A DNA stretch of 20,507 nt, from assembly GCA_947177605.1 (NCBI GenBank), contig CAMWUX010000001.1, positions 1 to 20,507 of the forward strand, read 5' to 3'. Both the position numbers and the translations under genes were made by a program. The stretch comes from an uncultured Porphyromonadaceae bacterium (GTDB taxonomy: Bacteria; Bacteroidota; Bacteroidia; Bacteroidales; Muribaculaceae). The first letter of the stretch is position 1, and each line of letters opens with the position of its first letter. Below the pieces are notes generated by a model, which saw nothing but the letters and a program-made list of their open reading frames with translations, did not search any database and was not told where the DNA came from. Below are positions 7,642 through 15,550 of the stretch, piece by piece.

Positions 7642-8999
7642 ACGCCGAAGTGGTAGGAGAATCCGAAGCTGAATATCTCTTTAAGCTGCAATTTGCTCCA
7701 GCGCGAGTCTTCGAGGTGGGGTGTAGAGGTGTCGTAACGGAAGTGTACGTATAGGCGTGTGGAGAGGAATCGGTTAATGTTGAAATCGATGGTGTTTTCC
7801 CAATCAGTGTATGCGTAGTCGTAGTCGGTGAAGCCGAATAGACGTGTGGTGTACGTGATGTTGTAGGCTATCTTCCACTGCATATTGAGCTCGGCACTCG
7901 AACCGACTTTATTTTTCACACGCCGTCCGTTGTCGATGCCATACGTCGTCGGGTCGATCATCGAGGATGTACAGGTCTTCATGTTCCACGACAGCGGCGA
8001 GAGCGATAGACCGAGGGTGAGCGTTTTCTTGGGATTGGTATAGTTGTAGGTCATACCGAGGCCGACGTTGAGTTCGGCAGGGGAGAGGAACGCGGCTTTC
8101 AGATCGCGGGAATTGGTGGGATAGCTGTTGAAAAGCTGGGTCTTGAACATCACGTTGGCCGAGTAGAACCAGCGGCGTGCGGCCTTCAGACCCATCGTGG
8201 CATTGATCTGGAATATGTCCTCGGTGATGTTGATGGAGTGGATCGAATCATCGGGAGCGCTGTTGAGCGCAAGCTTGTAGGCTACCGACAGGTCGAAGAG
8301 ATAGTCGGGATAGAACTTCTGGTTGAGTTTTAGATTGTAGAGCAGCTGTCCTATCATATTAAGATTGTTATTGCCGCCCTGATACCAGTTGGGAGATATG
8401 TAGGCCTGCGAGAACTGCACTGAGGCATTGAAGGAGTTGAGCCATACGCGGCGCTCCACTTCCGGGGTGATGGTGCCTACGCGATCGTCGACTTTGGTCT
8501 CTTCGATCACGATGCGCGATGTGACGGGGTCGATGAAGCCGTGGTATGTCTTTGGAATGCCGGGCAGAGTGCGTATGTTGTATCGTACGATTTGGGGGCT
8601 TGTATACATTGTCTTATGGCGGATGTATTGCATCAGCTCATCGGAGTTGTCGTAGTCGCCCAGCCAGTTGTTGGCGATAGTGATGTTGGGATCAATGCCT
8701 GTTTTATCGGTGGGGAAGATATCGGGAGCTGTGATCTGGTCATTGAATTCCGAGAACACAAGCGGACCGAAATATGAGCGCAGTAGCGGACGGGGCAGGC
8801 GCTGAGCCGCTACGATGGAGTCGAAGTCGGGGCGGTCGATCAGCGGGGTGATGTCTACATCATATATTGTGGAGTCGATGATAGTATCGGCCGTCGTGAT
8901 AGGTCGTGACCAGTAAGGCGACAGCGCCTTTTTTGCCTCAATGCCCGATGTGGCAAGGCAGAGAGTTATCAGGATGAGCGGAAGGCGGAGGGCTTTCAT
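7638..8999 (-). CDS. DUF3078 outer-membrane beta-barrel-like protein
   Basis: This 453-residue protein has a signal peptide (residues 1-22, MKALRLPLILITLC...SGIEA). A periplasmic N-terminal region of about 160 residues carries YFGPLVFSEFN and a proline-rich PGIPKTYHGFIDP. From about residue 186 comes the DUF3078 domain with FNASVQFSQAYISPNWYQGG (190-209), followed by alternating amphipathic strands to the end (FSFGFSYHFGV). The strand pattern predicts an outer-membrane barrel. The function of DUF3078 proteins is not established. It lies 70 bp after mltD. It begins a run of overlapping genes (two small exported proteins and a Crp/Fnr regulator), so it probably works with those exported proteins. 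Confidence 0.87.
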   Translation of the reverse strand: MKALRLPLILITLCLATSGIEAKKALSPYWSRPITTADTIIDSTIYDVDITPLIDRPDFDSIVAAQRLPRPLLRSYFGPLVFSEFNDQITAPDIFPTDKTGIDPNITIANNWLGDYDNSDELMQYIRHKTMYTSPQIVRYNIRTLPGIPKTYHGFIDPVTSRIVIEETKVDDRVGTITPEVERRVWLNSFNASVQFSQAYISPNWYQGGNNNLNMIGQLLYNLKLNQKFYPDYLFDLSVAYKLALNSAPDDSIHSINITEDIFQINATMGLKAARRWFYSANVMFKTQLFNSYPTNSRDLKAAFLSPAELNVGLGMTYNYTNPKKTLTLGLSLSPLSWNMKTCTSSMIDPTTYGIDNGRRVKNKVGSSAELNMQWKIAYNITYTTRLFGFTDYDYAYTDWENTIDFNINRFLSTRLYVHFRYDTSTPHLEDSRWSKLQLKEIFSFGFSYHFGV

Positions 9000-9069
9000 A
9001 ATACAATATGGTGAATTTTGGATATGTAGATGTATGTCGGGATAGTGAGTGGCGAAGGATCGGAGCGCG

Positions 9070-10737
9070 TTATCTTCTCCTCTTCGACGATTTCTTCTTC
9101 GGAGTCGCTGCGGTCGATTTCTTCGATGGAATCTTGAGCTTCTGACCTATCTGGATGCGGGTGTTGCTCTTACTCATATTGTTGGCGCGCTGTATGTCGG
9201 CCACTGTTGTGCCGTAGCGGCGGGCAAGAGCGTCGAGGGTATCGCCGGATTTTACGGTATGAGTGGTATATTTAGGTTGCTGCGGCTGCTCTTTCTTCTT
9301 TTTAGGCTGAGTGGGGGTAGCCGGAGCTGTCTGCTTGGGCGTAGCAGCCTGAGCAGTCACGGTCGATGGTTGGGTCGGAACCGTAGATGCGTTGGGGAGC
9401 ACTTTGGGATAGGTGTTGATGATGAGGCTGTCGCCCTCTTTCACTTTGCCTCTGCGTAGATTGTTCCACCGCTTGATGTCTGTCGAACTTACCGAATATT
9501 GTTTAGCAATGTCGCGCAGGCTCTCGCCTCTTGCTACTACGTGGTGGATGGTGACCACACTGTCGGCCACCTGTGTGGGTATGTCGATATTCCCGGTGGC
9601 ATTCTGGGTCTGAGCCTGGGCGAGATCGGCATTAGAGGTGGGGACCTCATCGCTGCGGCGACCCGGCTCCACATACGAGCGGCGCGCATAAAGGTCGGCA
9701 TTATATGCAAGAATAGAGTCGCGGCTCACGATATAACTGAGGCACTGCTGCGATGGGAGTACGAGCTTGTAAGGGTGATAATCGCCGGGTATTATGTCTT
9801 TCTTAAACTGTGGGTTGAGCATTCTTATCTCCTCGATCGGTATGCGGAGCACTGCGGCTATCTGCTCGAAATGGACGCGGTCCGACACGTCGATGGTGTC
9901 GGTGACGAGTTGCTGCTTCACCACCGTGGGCTGTATGCCGTAGCGGTCGTGGTAGTTCATCACATAATTGGCGGCTATGAAGGAGGGCACGTAGCCGCGG
10001 GTCTCGGCGGGCAGATAGTTGTATATCTCCCAGAAGTCCTTGCCTCCGCCTGCGCGGCGTATGGCTTTGTTGACATTGCCCGGGCCGCAGTTGTAAGCAG
10101 CTATGGCGAGCGACCAGTCGTTGTAGATATTGTAGAGTTGCTTGAGATACTTGACAGCGTTGGCGCTACTTACACGCGGATCGCAACGCTCGTCTACGAG
10201 GGAGTTGATCTCCATACCGAGCCCGGTGGCAGTCTTGGGCATGAACTGCCATAGACCCGTGGCACCGGCGCGTGATACGGCTACAGGGTTGATGGCCGAT
10301 TCGATTACCGGAAGATACTGCAGTTCGTGAGGCACGCCTGCCCGTTCGATCTCCTCGATGAAGATATGGCCGTAGTAGTTGTGGAGCGCGAGCATATTCG
10401 ACACGAGTTTGCGGCGCTTGCCCAGATACATATCGATATATTTGCCTACAAGAGGATTGAAAGGCATCTCGATACCGGAGGGTAGACGGCTGAGAAGTGT
10501 CTCATACTCCTCGTATGTGCCGGTGCGGGGCACTGTGTCGGTACCCGAACTCTCGGTGAAGTTTTTCAGATAGAAGTTTTCCTCCATGATCCGCGTCTGT
10601 GTCTCGAAACTCTCGGGCGGGATGATGTTTTCGTCGGAAATCGAGTGCTTGATGTCGAGAATGTTGGGCAATGCAGAGGCTGTGAGAGCCATCGCAGCGC
10701 CGGAAAGCGTTATCATAAATCGTTGGAGGTGGTTCAT
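9070..10737 (-). CDS. MltD-like lytic transglycosylase with LysM repeats
   Basis: This 555-residue periplasmic enzyme cleaves peptidoglycan glycan strands. The signal peptide covers residues 1-22 (ending TASA); no lipobox Cys follows, so unlike E. coli MltD it is not a lipoprotein. The SLT domain has the catalytic Glu in PVIESAINP (E146), then GATGLWQFMPKTA (158-170) and AIAAYNCGPGNVNKAI (211-226). A weak LysM-like stretch lies at about 288-328 and two clear LysM repeats at about 398-442 and 492-536. They are joined by a Pro/Thr/Gln/Lys linker, and a very basic tail (KKSSKRRR) ends the protein. It lies 20 bp after DUF5683 in the parAB operon. A role in cell separation or wall remodelling is inferred. 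Confidence 0.93.
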   Translation of the reverse strand: MNHLQRFMITLSGAAMALTASALPNILDIKHSISDENIIPPESFETQTRIMEENFYLKNFTESSGTDTVPRTGTYEEYETLLSRLPSGIEMPFNPLVGKYIDMYLGKRRKLVSNMLALHNYYGHIFIEEIERAGVPHELQYLPVIESAINPVAVSRAGATGLWQFMPKTATGLGMEINSLVDERCDPRVSSANAVKYLKQLYNIYNDWSLAIAAYNCGPGNVNKAIRRAGGGKDFWEIYNYLPAETRGYVPSFIAANYVMNYHDRYGIQPTVVKQQLVTDTIDVSDRVHFEQIAAVLRIPIEEIRMLNPQFKKDIIPGDYHPYKLVLPSQQCLSYIVSRDSILAYNADLYARRSYVEPGRRSDEVPTSNADLAQAQTQNATGNIDIPTQVADSVVTIHHVVARGESLRDIAKQYSVSSTDIKRWNNLRRGKVKEGDSLIINTYPKVLPNASTVPTQPSTVTAQAATPKQTAPATPTQPKKKKEQPQQPKYTTHTVKSGDTLDALARRYGTTVADIQRANNMSKSNTRIQIGQKLKIPSKKSTAATPKKKSSKRRR

Positions 10738-10757
10738 GCTTCTGTGGGGCGAAAGGT

Positions 10758-11606
10758 TTAGAAATTAAAGGCCCAGTATACTCCGATCGAGGGCCGTGAG
10801 GAGATATTGTCGCGCAGTAAGGTCGGAGCTATGCGCATCGTAAGGTCGGGAGAGATGTCGAAGTTGGTCAGCGATGCGTCGACGTAGGCATCGACGATAG
10901 CCAGCAGATATACACCCACCATGCCGATGATACACAGGTCGCGGTTGCGCCGGAAGTAGTCTTTGCGGCGTTTGAGCGTCTGTTCGAGCCATGTGCGGTT
11001 GAGCATCGACTCGTCGGTGGTCGGCGGGAAGAAGTCCATATATGATTTGGTGGACGGGTCGTTGTCCATCAGGTCGTAATAGGCACGAGTGTAGTCTGTG
11101 AGCATGGTATTGTTCCACGAAGCGCCGTAGCCCAGACCCATAAAGCCGCCTATCACTATAGGCAGCTTCCAGAAGCGGCGGTTGTAGATCTGACCGAGGC
11201 CGGGGCATAGGGCAGCGAGCCACACGGCGCGTGTGGGATCGGGCACGAAGACCTTCTGCGACTGGTCGGGTAGTGAGTTTGTGACGGTACCCGGATAGAA
11301 TAGGTCAAGGTCAGGACTGTCTTCGATCGGTATGGTATCTATGGGCGTGAGTTCGGCATTGCCGGCTGCGTCGACGGAGATCTCGTCTTCGACTACGGCC
11401 GAAGGGCCTACCGCGGGAGCTCCGAGGGGAATGGTGTCGGGGAGAGTTGCGGTGGAATCCGGACGTACGGCGGTGCGTCGTTCGGGTCTCACCGGACGGC
11501 GTACCTGCGTGGTTGAAAAAATGTTAAAGGGTGTCAACAGTATCAAAATTATGATACTGCCCACTATTGCAGACCTTCCGAGCCGATGTATGGAGCAATT
11601 TTGCAC
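10758..11606 (-). CDS. DUF5683 membrane protein
   Basis: This 282-residue envelope protein starts with a short basic N-terminus and a hydrophobic segment (residues 12-31), which is a signal peptide or anchor. A low-complexity Pro/Thr/Asp region (32-120) follows. Then comes the DUF5683 domain with PTRAVWLAALCPGLGQIYNR (124-143) and FWKLPIVIGGFMGLGYG (145-161). A further hydrophobic segment (CIIGMVGVYLLAIVDAYVDA) and an NF-ending C-terminus follow. The molecular role of the family is unknown. Its position between parB and mltD is one I associate with Bacteroidales genomes, which suggests a link between chromosome partition and the wall. It is separated from parB by 78 bp that hold a hairpin. 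Confidence 0.85.
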   Translation of the reverse strand: MQNCSIHRLGRSAIVGSIIILILLTPFNIFSTTQVRRPVRPERRTAVRPDSTATLPDTIPLGAPAVGPSAVVEDEISVDAAGNAELTPIDTIPIEDSPDLDLFYPGTVTNSLPDQSQKVFVPDPTRAVWLAALCPGLGQIYNRRFWKLPIVIGGFMGLGYGASWNNTMLTDYTRAYYDLMDNDPSTKSYMDFFPPTTDESMLNRTWLEQTLKRRKDYFRRNRDLCIIGMVGVYLLAIVDAYVDASLTNFDISPDLTMRIAPTLLRDNISSRPSIGVYWAFNF

Positions 11607-11637
11607 AGTGTGATACGATCGGTGTTAAATAATTGGT

Positions 11638-11660
11638 ATTCACGCCTGTTGGGCGCGAAT
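11638..11660 (-). terminator. Hairpin between parB and DUF5683 (terminator or attenuator candidate)
   Basis: On the minus strand ATTCGCGCC - CAACA - GGCGTGAAT forms a 9-bp stem with one G-U pair and a 5-nt loop. A weakly T-rich stretch (ATTATTTAAC) follows instead of a uniform U tract. The G-U pair becomes an A-C mismatch on the plus strand, so the structure fits minus-strand RNA better. It may terminate part of the parAB transcripts or set mRNA decay points before DUF5683. Confidence 0.45.
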
Positions 11661-11684
11661 TGAGAGCCGGATACCGAGGTTGGA

Positions 11685-12572
11685 TCAGTGTCCGGCCGGT
11701 TTTATTTCTTCAAATATAGTAATTAATCTCTCAAGTTCAGCCTCATTCTTGAAACTGAAAGTGATTTTTCCCTTTCCCGACTTGTTCATGGAGAAGGTGA
11801 CCGGGAGGTCGAAGCGCTTAGAGAGATGGTCGCCCATGATGTCGAAGTCGGCTTTCGATGGAGCGGGTTTTGCCGGGGTGTTCACACTCTCCGTACCCTC
11901 CTGGCGTATCGACTTGGCGAGTTGCTCCACCTTGCGCACCGACAGATCCTCCTTGAGTATGCGGTTGTAGATCTGAAGCTGACGGGTAGGATCGTCGATT
12001 GAGAGAAGGGCACGGGCATGACCCATATCCACGCGCTTGTCGCGCAGGCCGAGCTGCACTTCGGCGGGGAGGCGGAGCAGGCGCAGGAAGTTGGCGATGG
12101 TGGCGCGCTTCTTGCCGATACGTTCGCTCAGACGTTCCTGTGTGAGTGAATACTGATCAATGAGTTTCTTGAACGTGAGCGCGATTTCAATAGCATTGAG
12201 ATCCTCACGTTGGATATTCTCGATAAGAGCCATCTCGGTGAGCTCCACTTCGCTTACGTTGCGGATGTAGGCGGGCACAGTGGTGAGGCCGGCCATACGA
12301 GCGGCGCGGAAGCGGCGTTCGCCGGCTATGATCTGATATGTGCCGTCGGGGGTATGGCGCAGCGAGAGGGGCTGGATGATGCCGAGTTCGCGTATGGATG
12401 CGGCAAGTTCGGCCAAAGCTTCCTCGTCGAATGTGCGGCGGGGCTGGTCGGGATTGGCCGTGATCTTGTCGAGGGCTACTTCATTGATAGCGGATGAGCC
12501 GCGTGCGGGTACGTCGTCCATCGAGATGAGCGAGTCGAGGCCGCGGCCGAGGGCAGTGCGTTTGAGAGCCAT
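11685..12572 (-). CDS. parB: Chromosome partitioning protein ParB (Spo0J-like CTPase)
   Basis: This 295-residue DNA-sliding clamp binds parS and CTP. The N-terminus LGRGLDSLI is typical. The CTP-binding motifs are GERRFRAA (84-91) and ENIQRED (118-124). The central helix-turn-helix is SLTQERLSERIGKKRATIAN (142-161). A linker with Pro/Ala and a C-terminal dimerisation domain (about 240-295) follow. Length is normal for the family. It lies 13 bp after parA. No canonical parS could be found by eye in this window, so the loading site is probably elsewhere. Confidence 0.96.
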   Translation of the reverse strand: MALKRTALGRGLDSLISMDDVPARGSSAINEVALDKITANPDQPRRTFDEEALAELAASIRELGIIQPLSLRHTPDGTYQIIAGERRFRAARMAGLTTVPAYIRNVSEVELTEMALIENIQREDLNAIEIALTFKKLIDQYSLTQERLSERIGKKRATIANFLRLLRLPAEVQLGLRDKRVDMGHARALLSIDDPTRQLQIYNRILKEDLSVRKVEQLAKSIRQEGTESVNTPAKPAPSKADFDIMGDHLSKRFDLPVTFSMNKSGKGKITFSFKNEAELERLITIFEEIKPAGH

Positions 12573-12585
12573 ATAGGTGTGGATT

Positions 12586-13359
12586 TTATTTGTGACGTTT
12601 GTGACGGGCTATGATTTCGCGGGCAAGGGCGGTATGCGATGTGGCGCCGCGGCTTTCGGGATCGTAGAGCATGGCGGGCAGACCATGGGAGGGTGCTTCG
12701 CTCAGACGGATATTGCGCGGAATCACAGTAGTGAACACCATATCGCCGAAGTGGCTCTTAAGCTCTTCGTAGATCTGGTTGGCCAGACGAAGGCGTGCGT
12801 CGTACATAGTGAGCAGGAAGCCTTCGATTTCAAGACCCGGATTGAGTTTCGGCTTGATGATGCGGATGGTATTGATGAGCTTGGTGATGCCTTCGAGCGC
12901 GAAGTATTCGGCCTGTACGGGGATGATGACCGAGTCGGCGGCCGTGAGGGCATTGACGGTGATGAGGCCGAGCGACGGCGAGCAGTCGATGAGGATATAG
13001 TCGTAGTCGGGAGCGATGGGCGCAAGCAGTCGCGCGAGCACTTTCTCGCGTTGCTGACGGTTGATGAGTTCGAGTTCGGCTCCGGCCAGATCGATGCGCG
13101 AGCCTATGAGGTCGACACCCTTCATGCAGGTGGGCACCTGTGAGCCGGCAAGCGGATAGTCGTCGACCAGACATTCGTAGATCGACGAGGTCATATCTGA
13201 AGGCTTGATACCGTAGCCCGATGTGGCGTTAGCCTGCGGGTCGGCATCGATTAGAAGCACTTTCTTACCCTCGGAGGCGAGTGATGCTGCGAGGTTGATA
13301 GCGGTAGTGGTCTTGCCCACACCGCCTTTCTGATTGGCAATTGCTATGATTTTTCCCAT
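12586..13359 (-). CDS. parA: Chromosome partitioning ATPase ParA (Soj)
   Basis: This 257-residue deviant-Walker ATPase binds DNA nonspecifically and moves ParB-parS complexes. The N-terminus MGKIIAIANQKGGVGKTTTA has the deviant Walker A motif (K11 to T18). Walker A' (LIDADPQANAT) and Walker B (YILIDCSPSLGLIT) follow. The frame is open for 26 residues further upstream, but that part is unlike the family. MGKIIAI at 13359 is the start expected for ParA and leaves room for the promoter box at 13412-13420. It is the first gene of parA-parB-DUF5683-mltD. Confidence 0.96.
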   Translation of the reverse strand: MGKIIAIANQKGGVGKTTTAINLAASLASEGKKVLLIDADPQANATSGYGIKPSDMTSSIYECLVDDYPLAGSQVPTCMKGVDLIGSRIDLAGAELELINRQQREKVLARLLAPIAPDYDYILIDCSPSLGLITVNALTAADSVIIPVQAEYFALEGITKLINTIRIIKPKLNPGLEIEGFLLTMYDARLRLANQIYEELKSHFGDMVFTTVIPRNIRLSEAPSHGLPAMLYDPESRGATSHTALAREIIARHKRHK

Positions 13360-13411
13360 ATATGCTGATGTATGGTGTGTGGTAGTATGTGCGGTTGCTT
13401 GAATTACGATA

Positions 13412-13420
13412 GCAAATTTC
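13412..13420 (-). promoter_or_regulatory. Candidate -7 box for the parAB operon
   Basis: Minus-strand GAAATTTGC differs from the Bacteroidetes -7 consensus TAnnTTTGY only in the first base. It lies about 53 bp ahead of the parA ATG and would give a leader of about 45-50 nt. No good -33 TTTG is seen at the usual distance, so confidence is limited. Confidence 0.35.
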
Positions 13421-13446
13421 GCACATTTTACCGACATACGTCAGCA

Positions 13447-13512
13447 ATTGTTGATAACTGAGGGGCGATTGTTAATAACTCGTGGAACAATCTCGTCCAT
13501 GCGTCGATTGTT
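13447..13512. repeat. ATTGTT-type repeats and inverted repeat upstream of parA
   Basis: The gap between queA and parA holds ATTGTTGATAACT (13447-13459) and ATTGTTAATAACT (13468-13480). They differ at one base and start exactly 21 bp apart, two helical turns. A third CGATTGTT occurs at 13505-13512. GATTGTT (13467-13473) and AACAATC (13486-13492) form an inverted repeat with a 12-nt spacer. The first repeat contains TTATCAACA on the minus strand, one base from the DnaA box TTATCCACA. It could be an operator for parAB, a weak DnaA site or a terminator of queA. Confidence 0.5.
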
Positions 13513-14727
13513 TCACAGCAGAAGCTGGGCGTCGCCGTAGCTTAGGAAGCGGTAGCCCGACTCAAGCGCGTGGCGATACATAGGTAGCCAATCCCCTCCG
13601 GTGAAGGCCGATACGAGCAGAAGCAGAGTGGAGCGGGGCTGGTGGAAGTTGGTCACCATACCGTCCACTACTTTGAATTCGTAGCCCGGGGCGATGATGA
13701 TGTGTGTGTTGGCAATCAGCCGGTCCACGCCTTGCTCATCCATATATCCGAGGAGTGCGCGGAAGGCTTCGGGTGCCGACAGGCGTGGATGGTCAGCGTC
13801 GTAGGGATACCATTGGGGCAAGTCGTCGGGTTTACGTCCCTGAGCCACCATGCAGCCGAGATGATAGAGGCTCTCGAGGGTGCGCACGGTAGTGGTGCCG
13901 ACGGCTATTACCGGTCTTTCCTCCGACGAAAGTTGCTCGATTATAGAGCGCGATACGTTGATGAATTCGCCGTGCATCGGATGCTCGCCTATGGTCTCCG
14001 ACTTGACGGGACGGAATGTGCCCGCTCCGACGTGGAGGGTCACTTCGGCTCGGCGTATGCCGGCACGGTCGAGGCTTTCGAGTAGCGCGGGGGTGAAATG
14101 CAGTCCGGCCGTCGGAGCGGCTACCGAACCTTCGATACGGGAGTAGACGGTCTGGTAATCTGTCGTGTCTGATTCTTCGGAAGGACGGTTTAGGTAGGGC
14201 GGGATGGGTATCTGACCGGCACTTTCGATGATGCGCGAGAAGCTTACCTCCGGATCTGTCCAGCGAAACCGTACCACCGATTCCGGGCCGTCGATGCTGA
14301 CGCGCTCGGCATAGAGCGTGAGCAGTTGGCCGTCAATGGTAAGGTCGAGGCTCACCTCACCCTCTTTCCACCGCTTGGAATTGCCCACGATGCAGTGCCA
14401 CGAACAGCCGTCGGTCGAAGCAAAGTTGCAGGCATAGTCGGCCGGAGTGTGCGGTTCGAGGCAGAATACTTCGATCACAGCGCCGGTTGATTTGCGCATC
14501 TTCAGTCGGGCGTTGATCACACGCGTATTGTTGTAGATGAGCAGGGCGCCTTCGGGGAGAAGTCGGGGCAGGTCGGTGAAGATCCGGTCGGAGAGTGATC
14601 CGTCGGAGTGGCGCACGAGCAGGCGGCAGCGGTCGCGCTCGCGCAGCGGATGAGCTGCTATAGATGAGTCGGGGAGAGGGTAATCGTAATCGTCGATGGA
14701 TATCTGCTGTGGTTGCATATCGGGCAT
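13513..14727 (-). CDS. QueA-family S-adenosylmethionine:tRNA ribosyltransferase-isomerase, long form
   Basis: This 404-residue cytosolic protein belongs to the QueA family, which transfers the ribosyl part of SAM to preQ1-tRNA to form epoxyqueuosine. Family motifs seen: YNNTRVINARL (65-75), APTAGLHFTP (204-213), LHVGAGTFRPV (231-241), MHGEF (251-255), VGTTTVRTLES (276-286), MVTNFHQPRSTLLLLVSAF (357-375) and YRFLSYGDA (392-400). It is about 50 residues longer than E. coli QueA; the extra sequence lies mostly at about 287-340. The frame continues upstream to 14844, but that would overlap surE. MPDM at 14727 fits the family N-terminus; 14718 is also possible. It starts 28 bp after surE. Since Bacteroidales often carry a second, typical QueA, this may be a paralogue with altered substrate. 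Confidence 0.88.
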   Translation of the reverse strand: MPDMQPQQISIDDYDYPLPDSSIAAHPLRERDRCRLLVRHSDGSLSDRIFTDLPRLLPEGALLIYNNTRVINARLKMRKSTGAVIEVFCLEPHTPADYACNFASTDGCSWHCIVGNSKRWKEGEVSLDLTIDGQLLTLYAERVSIDGPESVVRFRWTDPEVSFSRIIESAGQIPIPPYLNRPSEESDTTDYQTVYSRIEGSVAAPTAGLHFTPALLESLDRAGIRRAEVTLHVGAGTFRPVKSETIGEHPMHGEFINVSRSIIEQLSSEERPVIAVGTTTVRTLESLYHLGCMVAQGRKPDDLPQWYPYDADHPRLSAPEAFRALLGYMDEQGVDRLIANTHIIIAPGYEFKVVDGMVTNFHQPRSTLLLLVSAFTGGDWLPMYRHALESGYRFLSYGDAQLLL

Positions 14728-14755
14728 GATGTGAGGATGATTGAGGATCGGTAAA

Positions 14756-15532
14756 TTATTCGTAGCGTTGGCGCAGCGTGTCGATAGCCGGGATATATGA
14801 TTGGTCCGGACGCACGGGCACGATTGTGGCGTAGCGTCGGCCAAGCCAATAGTTGTCAGTCTCCGGATTGTCGGGCTCTTCGTCTATGAAGGAGCCGCTG
14901 AGCCAGTAGAACGGATGGCCGTGAGGATCCTCGTAGCGGGTATATTCGTCGGTCCAGTGTCCGCGGCCGCCGCGCACCACTTTGATTCCCTCCGGTGTGC
15001 ATTGGGCCGGTATATTGACGTTGAGGCATACATCCTTCGGCAGACCGTTGCGTAGCACGTCGTCTACAACACGCTTCACCACATCTTCACACTGCGAGAA
15101 GTCGGCGTCGATGCCGTGGTGTAGCAGCGAGAATCCCACCGAGGGGATGCCGAGCTGAGCTCCTTCCATCACCGCTCCCATCGTGCCGGAATAGATGAGG
15201 TTGCAGGCAGAGTTGGAGCCGTGGTTGATACCCGACAGGAGGATGTCGGGACGCCGTGGCATTACGGTATGGATACCGAGCTTCACGCAGTCGACCGGTG
15301 TACCGCTCACGGCATACATCCGGGCACCTTTGAAGTCGGGTAGGGGAGTGATACGTAGCGGACCGTCTACGGTGATCGAACTTGCTTTGCCCGACTGCGG
15401 GCTGTCGGGAGCCACTACGATGACATCAGCGTCAGCGGCTACAAAACCTATAAGCGCGCGGATTCCGGGAGCCTGGATTCCGTCGTCGTTCACTATCATT
15501 ATAAGCGGGCGTGAGGTGGTGGTCTGTTGCAT
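14756..15532 (-). CDS. surE: 5'/3'-nucleotidase SurE
   Basis: This 258-residue metal-dependent phosphatase acts on nucleoside 5'- and 3'-monophosphates and probably short polyphosphates. Metal ligands are seen in IVNDDGIQAPG (D16, D17), SPQSGKASSIT (S47) and LSGINHGSN (N103). YSGTMGAVMEGAQLGIPSVGFS is the usual core helix. The length matches the family. The start MQQTTTSRPLIMIV is the first ATG behind the candidate promoter. It is the first gene of a surE-queA pair, divergent from DUF4293. In many Bacteroides surE is followed by lpxB; here the partner is the queA-like gene. Confidence 0.96.
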   Translation of the reverse strand: MQQTTTSRPLIMIVNDDGIQAPGIRALIGFVAADADVIVVAPDSPQSGKASSITVDGPLRITPLPDFKGARMYAVSGTPVDCVKLGIHTVMPRRPDILLSGINHGSNSACNLIYSGTMGAVMEGAQLGIPSVGFSLLHHGIDADFSQCEDVVKRVVDDVLRNGLPKDVCLNVNIPAQCTPEGIKVVRGGRGHWTDEYTRYEDPHGHPFYWLSGSFIDEEPDNPETDNYWLGRRYATIVPVRPDQSYIPAIDTLRQRYE

Positions 15533-15550
15533 AATTGTAGAAAGTAGGGT

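Noticed and set aside
13360..13437. Longer N-terminus for ParA
   Set aside because: ParA proteins begin only a few residues before the Walker A motif; the upstream stretch is His/Thr-rich and overlaps the likely promoter box.
13447..13480. Replication origin suggested by the DnaA-like 9-mer and parAB
   Set aside because: There is only one near-match and one poorer copy, no A+T-rich unwinding region of the usual size, and no dnaA, dnaN or gidA nearby.
13509..13524. TGTTTCAC at the queA stop as a parS site near parB
   Set aside because: It matches only the left half of TGTTTCACGTGAAACA; the right half is wrong at most positions. CTTTCACGT near 18325 fails in the same way.
14728..14844. Longer N-terminus for the QueA-like protein
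   Set aside because: It would run into the surE coding region, and the sequence before MPDM is unlike any QueA.
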